A DNA stretch of 28,995 nt from an uncultured Collinsella sp. (GTDB taxonomy: Bacteria > Actinomycetota > Coriobacteriia > Coriobacteriales > Coriobacteriaceae), in the NCBI GenBank assembly GCA_902464485.1, contig CABQJJ010000015.1:1-28995 (forward strand), in the 5' to 3' direction. A model generated the notes under the pieces. It was not told the origin of the DNA and did no database searches. It worked only from the letters and a program-made list of their open reading frames with translations. This document shows, in pieces, positions 23,714 to 28,995 of this stretch; position 1 is the first letter of the stretch, and every line of letters starts with the position of its first letter. Both the position numbers and the translations under genes were made by a program.

Positions 23714-23750
23714 GCAAAAAGCGTCGTTTGGAACTTTATCTGACCCTCTA

Positions 23751-23882
23751 TTTTCGGAAGTATGCGGCAAATTCTGGAACTGCCGACCAGACCGCAGTTT
23801 TACCAACAATTTATCAGGGGTTTTGTTGGCAAAAAACGCCATGTGCTCGGCAGTCTAAGAATTTGCCGCATACTTCCGAAAA
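23751..23882. repeat. 132-bp fold-back (palindromic) element
   Basis: A perfect 25-bp inverted repeat (23751-23775 starting TTTTCGGAAGTATGCGGCAA, and 23858-23882) extends inward to 36 positions with three mismatches (23751-23786 / 23847-23882). The centre has a second nested pair, CCAACAA (23803-23809) and TTGTTGG (23823-23829). No reading frame of interest lies inside. It sits directly after the alpha/beta hydrolase gene and abuts the terminator. Confidence 0.8.
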
Positions 23883-23917
23883 ACCGCCTGCGAGCCCTGT
23901 GCTCGCAGGCGGTTTTT
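23879..23917. terminator. Bidirectional intrinsic terminator
   Basis: AACCGCCTGCGAGC (23882-23895) and GCTCGCAGGCGGTT (23901-23914) form a perfect 14-bp stem with loop CCTGT. A5 precedes it and T5 follows, so it has a U-run on both strands and can end the hydrolase transcript (+) and the DUF362 transcript (-). Confidence 0.92.
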
Positions 23918-23964
23918 GCTTACGTTACGCTACAAAAGCGCTTGTTTTGTCCAATAACAAAGTG

Positions 23965-25170
23965 CTATTGGACCTCGATGAGCTCGTACTCGCTCGTGCC
24001 CAGGCCGATCTTCTCGGCGTGCGCGATGCACGCGCGCCAGTCGGTGTCGGGATGCGTGATGCAGAAGGGGTCGCGCGCCTGCTCGCCCTCCAGATGCTCG
24101 TGGTTGTGCTCCATCTTGGCGGCGCTGTCGGTAAGCTCGGTGTTGGGCAGCGGCTCGGATGCCATAACGGCATCGGCGCAAGCCTGGTCGATGGCGACCG
24201 GGTCGAAGCTCGCGAACATGCCGATATCGTTGACGATAGGCGTGTCGTTTTCGGGATGGCAATCGCAGTTGGGGCTGATGTCCATGGCGAGCGAGATGTG
24301 GAAGCTCGGGCGGCCGTCGACGATGGCCTTGGTGTACTCGGCGATCTTGTAGTTGAGTACGTCGGCCGCGGCGTCATAGTCGGGCTTGATGCAGTCCTGG
24401 TTGCACGCCGCAATGCAGCGTCCGCAGCCCACGCAGCGATCATGGTCGATGGTAGCCACGTGAACCGTGCGGGTGCTGCCGTTGGCAAGCTCGCGCTCAC
24501 GCGTACCGTCAAACGTGATGGCACTGTGCGCGCAAATCTTCTCGCAGGCACGGCAACCTACGCAGTTGGTAGTATCGACGCTCGGTTTGCCGGCGGCATG
24601 CTGCTCCATCTTGCCGGCACGGCTACCGCCTCCCATGCCCAGGTTCTTCATGGCGCCGCCAAAGCCCGCCTGCTCATGACCCTTAAAGTGCGTAAGGCTG
24701 ATCACGATGTCGGCATCCATGAGTGCCTGACCAATCTTTGCCTCTCGCACGTACTCACCGCCCTCGACCGGGACGAGTGCCTCGTCGGTACCCTTGAGGC
24801 CGTCGGCGATGATGATCTGGCAGCCCGTGGCATACGGGGTAAAGCCGTTCTGGTAGGCGGTGTCGATGTGCTCGAGCGCGTTTTTGCGGCTGCCCACATA
24901 AAGCGTGTTGCAGTCGGTGAGGAAGGGCTTGCCGCCCAGCTCCTTGACGACATCCGCGACGGCGCGGGCGTAGTTGGGGCGCAAAAAGCTCAGGTTGCCC
25001 AGCTCGCCAAAGTGAATCTTGATAGCAACGAACTTGTTCTCAAAGTCGATCTGCTCAATACCGGCGCGGCGGATGAGGCGCTTGAGCTTGTCGAGCTGGC
25101 TCTCGCGAGCATGCGTGCGCAGGTTGGTAAAGTACACCTTTGCTGGTGCTGCGGGTGCAGTTGCGGTCAT
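23965..25170 (-). CDS. DUF362 protein with two 4Fe-4S clusters
   Basis: The protein is 401 aa, cytoplasmic. The DUF362 part covers about 10-195 and 260-370 (KIHFGELGNLSFLRP, DCNTLYVGSRKNA, THFKGHEQAGFGGAMKNLGMG). A ferredoxin module is inserted in it: CVGCRACEKIC (Cys203, 206, 209 and 213) and CVGCGRCIAACNQDC (Cys246, 249, 252, 256 and 260) bind two 4Fe-4S clusters. Such proteins are common in anaerobes and are presumed to move electrons or act in cofactor chemistry, but no reaction is established for this type. ATG 25170 has AGGGGAT. The gene stands alone, flanked by the terminator at 23879 and the GGGGAC repeat cluster at 25253-25400. Confidence 0.9.
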   Translation of the reverse strand: MTATAPAAPAKVYFTNLRTHARESQLDKLKRLIRRAGIEQIDFENKFVAIKIHFGELGNLSFLRPNYARAVADVVKELGGKPFLTDCNTLYVGSRKNALEHIDTAYQNGFTPYATGCQIIIADGLKGTDEALVPVEGGEYVREAKIGQALMDADIVISLTHFKGHEQAGFGGAMKNLGMGGGSRAGKMEQHAAGKPSVDTTNCVGCRACEKICAHSAITFDGTRERELANGSTRTVHVATIDHDRCVGCGRCIAACNQDCIKPDYDAAADVLNYKIAEYTKAIVDGRPSFHISLAMDISPNCDCHPENDTPIVNDIGMFASFDPVAIDQACADAVMASEPLPNTELTDSAAKMEHNHEHLEGEQARDPFCITHPDTDWRACIAHAEKIGLGTSEYELIEVQ

Positions 25171-25252
25171 AGATCTATCCCCTCGGTCTATATGGCGTTA
25201 CAGACATAGGGGATGGTACCCGTTGAAGTAGGGTCGAAGTCAAGCGCGAAAC

Positions 25253-25283
25253 CTAGTCGTTGGGGACGTTCTTAAATGACTAG
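25253..25283. repeat. GGGGACGTTCTT hairpin
   Basis: CTAGTC (25253-25258) pairs with GACTAG (25278-25283), enclosing GTTGGGGACGTTCTTAAAT. It is a near copy of the element at 16750-16778, which lies in the opposite orientation. Confidence 0.75.
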
Positions 25284-25307
25284 CCGCAAGGGACACTCTT
25301 TCGCCAC

Positions 25308-25338
25308 CCGGCAGTTAGGGACGTTCCCTTTCTGCCGG
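25308..25338. repeat. GGGACGTTCCC hairpin
   Basis: CCGGCAGTTAGGGA (25308-25321) pairs with TTCCCTTTCTGCCGG (25324-25338) with two mismatches. It has the GGGACG core of the family but different outer arms. Confidence 0.75.
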
Positions 25339-25343
25339 CAGCT

Positions 25344-25400
25344 GGGGACAGTCCTTGCCAGCCCGGCCGGCGAGCCGGCGAATTGGCAAAGACTGTCCCC
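25344..25400. repeat. GGGGACAGTC long hairpin
   Basis: GGGGACAGTCCTTGCCA (25344-25360) pairs with TGGCAAAGACTGTCCCC (25384-25400), 16 of 17 positions. The GC-rich centre holds a nested GCCGGC repeat. The right end lies 5 bases from the stop of the ABC permease gene, so this hairpin may double as its terminator. Confidence 0.8.
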
Positions 25401-25405
25401 GATGA

Positions 25406-28072
25406 CTACTCCTGCACCTTGAGGGCCTCGGCCAGGCTGACGCGCTTGATAGAACGCGTGTGTAGCAGCGCCACGACCAGGTAGGTCGCAAAGCCAATGC
25501 CCACGCACGCCGCCATGGACCAGGTCGGCACGTAAATCTCGATATTGCCGTTATAGGCGAGCAACATAGAGCGGAAGATGGCCGTGAGCGAGCCGATGAT
25601 CACTGGCAAGCTCAGCACGAGCGACGCCGCCACGCACAGCGTGATCGAGCGGATGTACAGATGTGAGATCTCGCTATCTCGATAGCCAAAGACTTTCATA
25701 TAGCTGATCGAACGGGCGCTGTGGTCGATCACGGCCTTGGTCAGCAGGTACATAAACAGCAGGAAGATAAACACCGCGAGCCCGACCATCATGCCGATCA
25801 TTTTGCTCATCATGCCGATGAACTGGTCGCCCACGGCGCGCATGTCGTCGGGCGTGGTGTCGCCGGCAAAGTAACGAGCATCGAGGTCGAGCTTCTCGTC
25901 GCTCACATAGCCGTTAAAGTAGGCGGCGTCGTTGTCGAACAGCTCGTTAAAGTCGTCGATACTCATATAGATATTCATGTCCGACTTGGAGCCCCAGGCA
26001 CAGTCCTTGCCCGCGTACTCAAGGGAATAATGCTCGCCCTCGTACTTGTCGCTGAGCGTGACCTTCTGACCCTCGCTCCAGCCAAACTTATCGAGCAGAC
26101 CGCCGCCAAAGACGACGCGCCCATCGCCGACGTTGAGGTCTTTCCAATAACGCGAATCGGATGAAATGCCGTAGACGGAAATCGTCTCCTCGCCATTACC
26201 ATCGCCACGGTCGTATTGCAGCTGGTAAACGGCGTATTTCTCGGCCTGCGCGATTGCGCCCGCGCCGTTGTCGGTCGTATTGACCGGGTGAATATCGTCG
26301 TTGTCAGCGTCGATCTTAGAGGCCTTGTCGATCAGGTCGATAGCCTCATCGCGGTCGCAGCCGAGGGCATCGGCAAGATCGTCAAGGCGCGCGTAGAGCG
26401 CATCCTTCTTGTCCTGGACCTTGGCAAGCGCATCCTGCGCCGCAGTCAGGCTCTCGGCAGACGGAGATGCGGTCGCGGCATCGGCTGTCGCCTGCGCCGC
26501 ATCGGCCGCGTCGTCAAGCTCGTCATCGGCATCCTGGGCGGCGGAAAGCAGCGCACCGTCCACCGACTGCAGGCGCTCGAGCGCCGCCCACTGCTCACGC
26601 TCCTCGACAGTGCCCTCGAGCTCCAGCGGAGCTTTGAGCGTGTACTGGTGCTCGGCGACCAGGCTCGTCTCGAGGTTGTCGGCGTAGTGCGTCATCGTGG
26701 GCAGAATCGCCAGGCCAAAGAGCAGTAGCAGCGACGCAAACGCAATGCCCACGAAGAGCGTGGCAAAGTTGCCCAGGTTGCGCAGGAAGATACGCAGGCG
26801 GAAGCGGGAAACAAAACCCATGCGCTCCGGCAGCTGCAGGCCACGCTTGGTGCCCGATTTGCCGCTCGCCTCGTGACGAAGGAACTGCAACGGCGTCTTG
26901 CCCATTTTGCGAAGCAGGCCCACCAGCGTGATGAGGATGAGCGCGGCGGCGGGAACCACGGCGCACTTCACAAAGATCTCCCAGCTCCAGTACACCTGGA
27001 AGGGCGGCAGACTGTACGAGCCGTAGTAGAGACCACGCATGGGCTCGGTAAAGAACGCAACGCCGAGCGCGGTGCCCAAAAGTGCCGCGAGCACGCCCAC
27101 GATGGCGGGAAGCGCCAGGTAGTGCAGCACGATCTCGCGTCGACGATAGCCGCTGGCGAGCAGCGTGCCGATGATGGCGCTCTCCTCCTCGATGGTGGCG
27201 TCGGTAAGGACCACAAAGACAAACGCCATGATCACGATAATGATGTCGAGCAGCGTCATCCACATCATGGAGTCGCCGTCTACGTCGTCGCGCGCGTAGC
27301 CAATACCCTGGTTGGAATCGGCGTCGATCAGATCGTCCACGCGCGCATCGGCATCGGTCAGCGCCTCGACCATATCCTGCTCCGCATCGATGCGATCCGC
27401 GGTGGGGAGGTCGCGATCGGTAAAGGCAAAGGAGTAGGTGTAGGCAGGTGCACCACCGGCATCCTCGAGCGCGGCAAAGCCGGCGTCGCTGACCTCGGCA
27501 ACACCATAGGTGATGGTGTTCACCGTAAAGTCCGAATTGTTGAGGAACAGCGCCTGGCTATCGGGCTGGGTCATGATGCCGCAGATGGTGTAGGCGCGGC
27601 CCTCAAGCCCAACCTTATCGCCCACGGCGAGGTCGTTGTTGGTGGCAAAAACGCGGTCGATAGCCACCTCATCGTCCGTCTTGGGCTCCTTGCCTTCGCA
27701 GTAGGACGCGATATCGACCTTGGTGCGGTGCGCATAGGTGCGCAGCGTGCGCTTGGTGCCGTCGTCGCCGGCGGTCTTTTTGATGATGGCGTCGATGGAG
27801 AAATTCTTGTAGAGCGTGACGCCGCCGACGTCGTCGGCTGCATCCTCGGCTGCCTTGAGCTGGTCGTCGGTAGCCTCGAAGGAGGTGGTCACGCGGCCGT
27901 CCTCAATCGTGTACGCATCGCGCATGTCGTCGATAAGGCAGCCGATGGAATGCGCCGCGAGCAAAAAGCCCGAGGTAAGGGCGATGCTCCCGCACATAAG
28001 CAAAAAGATGCCCAGGTACTTGCCGATATTGCGGCACAGCTCGCGCGGGAGACGTTTTGCGAGAGGTGTCAT
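25406..28072 (-). CDS. ABC exporter permease with two FtsX domains
   Basis: The protein is 888 aa from ATG 28072 (TAGGCGG upstream, 8 bases after the ATPase stop); the frame stays open further upstream inside the ATPase gene. Membrane segments: one at about 18-40, an FtsX group of three at about 272-390, one at about 435-457, and a last FtsX group of three at about 755-875, each followed by the usual LAEALK-type end. A large extracytoplasmic MacB-like region lies at 45-270 and another at 460-750. The second contains a heptad-like Ala/Asp/Glu-rich coiled coil (about 500-570, DELDDAADAAQATADAATAS). This type moves peptides, lipids or lipoproteins out of the membrane by mechanotransmission rather than forming a pore. 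Substrate unknown; the length and two-FtsX layout fit the Gram-positive BceB/MacB-like group. Confidence 0.9.
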   Translation of the reverse strand: MTPLAKRLPRELCRNIGKYLGIFLLMCGSIALTSGFLLAAHSIGCLIDDMRDAYTIEDGRVTTSFEATDDQLKAAEDAADDVGGVTLYKNFSIDAIIKKTAGDDGTKRTLRTYAHRTKVDIASYCEGKEPKTDDEVAIDRVFATNNDLAVGDKVGLEGRAYTICGIMTQPDSQALFLNNSDFTVNTITYGVAEVSDAGFAALEDAGGAPAYTYSFAFTDRDLPTADRIDAEQDMVEALTDADARVDDLIDADSNQGIGYARDDVDGDSMMWMTLLDIIIVIMAFVFVVLTDATIEEESAIIGTLLASGYRRREIVLHYLALPAIVGVLAALLGTALGVAFFTEPMRGLYYGSYSLPPFQVYWSWEIFVKCAVVPAAALILITLVGLLRKMGKTPLQFLRHEASGKSGTKRGLQLPERMGFVSRFRLRIFLRNLGNFATLFVGIAFASLLLLFGLAILPTMTHYADNLETSLVAEHQYTLKAPLELEGTVEEREQWAALERLQSVDGALLSAAQDADDELDDAADAAQATADAATASPSAESLTAAQDALAKVQDKKDALYARLDDLADALGCDRDEAIDLIDKASKIDADNDDIHPVNTTDNGAGAIAQAEKYAVYQLQYDRGDGNGEETISVYGISSDSRYWKDLNVGDGRVVFGGGLLDKFGWSEGQKVTLSDKYEGEHYSLEYAGKDCAWGSKSDMNIYMSIDDFNELFDNDAAYFNGYVSDEKLDLDARYFAGDTTPDDMRAVGDQFIGMMSKMIGMMVGLAVFIFLLFMYLLTKAVIDHSARSISYMKVFGYRDSEISHLYIRSITLCVAASLVLSLPVIIGSLTAIFRSMLLAYNGNIEIYVPTWSMAACVGIGFATYLVVALLHTRSIKRVSLAEALKVQE

Positions 28073-28080
28073 GACGCCGC

Positions 28081-28794
28081 CTACCAATCGAGCTCGGCGG
28101 CCGCGACGGGCGACTCGTTGAGCTCGTCCTCGACGATGCACCCGTCGCGCAGGCGCAGCACGCGATTGGCCATGCGTGCGATGGCGGCGTTGTGGGTGAC
28201 GATGATGATGGTGCAGCCGTAGGTGCGGTTGACGTCCTCCATGAGCTGCAAGATTTCCTTGGATGTCTTGTAGTCAAGCGCGCCGGTGGGCTCGTCGCAC
28301 AGCAGCAGGCCCGGGTTTTTGACGAGTGCGCGGCCGATGGCGCAACGCTGCTGTTGGCCGCCCGAGACCTGGCGCGGGAACTTGTTGCGGTGCTCGTAGA
28401 GGCCCAGCGAACGCAGCAGGTCGTCGACATTGAGCGGGTTTTTGGACAGGTGCGCCGTGACCTCGATGTTCTCCTTGATGGTAAGGTCGGGCACCAGGTT
28501 GTAGAACTGAAAGACAAAACCCAGCTCACGGCGGCGATACTCGCCCAGATCGGTAGGTTTGAGCACCGTGAGGTCGCAGCCGTCCACCAGAATAGAGCCA
28601 CCGTCGGCATCCTCCAGGCCGCCGATCAGGTTGAGAAAGGTCGACTTGCCCGAGCCCGAGGGCCCCAGCATGACGCAGATCTCGCCGCGGTTGATGGACG
28701 TGTCGATGCCATCGAGTACCGTCAGGCGCGCATCACCGTCGCCGTAGTGTTTCTTGAGCCCGTTGACCTGGACGTAGGCATGCTTTGTCGCCAT
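28081..28794 (-). CDS. ABC transporter ATPase (MacB/LolD type)
   Basis: The protein is 237 aa with all motifs in place: Walker A GPSGSGKS (44-51), Q-loop Gln96 (FQFYNLVPDLT), signature VSGGQQQR (143-150), Walker B with Asp167-Glu168 (LLLCDEPTGALD) and H-loop His201. The FQFYNLVPDLT segment and short C-terminus are typical of the LolD/MacB/FtsE group that pairs with FtsX-type permeases. ATG 28794 has GGGGGAT. It is translated ahead of the permease with 8 bases between them, one ATPase gene per double-FtsX permease, so the working unit is probably two ATPase subunits per permease assembly. No regulator or two-component pair for peptide detoxification is adjacent. Confidence 0.95.
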   Translation of the reverse strand: MATKHAYVQVNGLKKHYGDGDARLTVLDGIDTSINRGEICVMLGPSGSGKSTFLNLIGGLEDADGGSILVDGCDLTVLKPTDLGEYRRRELGFVFQFYNLVPDLTIKENIEVTAHLSKNPLNVDDLLRSLGLYEHRNKFPRQVSGGQQQRCAIGRALVKNPGLLLCDEPTGALDYKTSKEILQLMEDVNRTYGCTIIIVTHNAAIARMANRVLRLRDGCIVEDELNESPVAAAELDW

Positions 28795-28835
28795 GCTATC
28801 CCCCGTTGTTAGCCTTCTGCTACTTTTCTAGGGTA

Positions 28836-28841
28836 ATAGTA
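28836..28841 (-). promoter_or_regulatory. Possible -10 of the ABC exporter operon
   Basis: TACTAT on the minus strand lies about 42 bases upstream of the ATPase ATG, in an AT-rich stretch. No good -35 was found. Confidence 0.25.
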
Positions 28842-28888
28842 AACCTGGGCGAACTATTTTTTAGCGACAGGCGCAATTTTTTCCAAAC

Positions 28889-28928
28889 CAGTCATTGGGC
28901 ACTCATTGGGGACAGACTTATATGACTG
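28889..28928. repeat. GGGGACAGACTTA hairpin
   Basis: CAGTCAT (28889-28895) pairs with ATGACTG (28922-28928), enclosing a half-duplicated arm (CATTGGG twice) and GGGGACAGACTTAT. It belongs to the same family as 16750 and 25253. The rest of 28795-28995 shows no gene. Confidence 0.7.
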
Positions 28929-28995
28929 AAACCACTCATTTGAACTGCATCCCATTTCTTGGACTTTGAAATTAAGGTTCGAGAAAAGGGAGGCA

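Noticed and set aside
23728..25209. 493-codon plus-strand frame opposite the DUF362 gene
   Set aside because: Shadow frame that also runs through the fold-back element and a terminator.
25253..25400. CRISPR array
   Set aside because: The repeated units are palindromes of different length and arms, not identical repeats with regular spacers, and no cas gene is present.
26873..28222. 449-codon plus-strand frame opposite the ABC permease
   Set aside because: Shadow of the conserved FtsX-type permease; no motif.

Overview
The window is high-GC, densely coded bacterial chromosome. The gene content (a DesK/NarX-type histidine kinase with a LuxR regulator and a 7TM pseudo-sensor, an NRAMP-related transporter of the divergent DAGG type, PRC-barrel plus MgtE fusions, lipocalin-like lipoproteins with Asp/Glu-rich linkers) and the intergenic repeats suggest a gut member of Coriobacteriia, most likely Collinsella or a close relative. 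This assignment is from gene style only; no rRNA or tRNA gene was found. There is no phage, integron, CRISPR array or complete insertion sequence.

Layout. 1-1111 (+): the end of a zinc-ribbon protein and a lipoprotein. 1305-5304 (-): a three-gene signalling operon with 4-bp overlaps (7TM pseudokinase, histidine kinase, LuxR-type regulator). 5444-7862 (-): a GH1 6-phospho-beta-glucosidase and a DUF4867-like protein, separated by a block of palindromic repeats. 8007-10572 (-): ribokinase, nucleoside hydrolase and luxS, so nucleoside ribose salvage sits beside the S-ribosylhomocysteine branch of the methyl cycle. 10759-12954 (+): an OatA-like cell-surface O-acyltransferase. 13340-16455 (-): an NRAMP-related transporter downstream of an MgtE-like protein that has lost the MgtE pore signature, with a long structured leader. 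16776-20368 (-): a membrane-anchored NodB-fold protein with a broken metal site, a PRC-barrel protein, a YtxH protein and a stand-alone protein resembling the N-domain of cyanophycin synthetase. 20393-22561 (-): a CNNM/CorC-type protein and a hemolysin III family protein. 22748-23713 (+): a membrane-anchored alpha/beta hydrolase. 23965-25170 (-): a DUF362 protein with two 4Fe-4S clusters. 25406-28794 (-): an ABC exporter pair of the MacB/LolD type.

Themes. Three separate loci belong to families linked to Mg2+ (NRAMP-related carrier, MgtE-like protein, CNNM/CorC protein). Two proteins look like 'pseudo' versions of known families with key residues replaced (MgtE-like protein without its pore motif, NodB protein without its metal ligands), and a third is a kinase-like sensor without H and N boxes. 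The intergenic spaces carry at least four kinds of inverted-repeat element: a GGGGAC-centred hairpin family, tandem CTGTAACA palindromes, a 233-bp element with 31-bp terminal inverted repeats, and a 132-bp fold-back element. The best candidates for something undescribed are the MgtE-like/NRAMP-related pair with its leader, and the repeat families.
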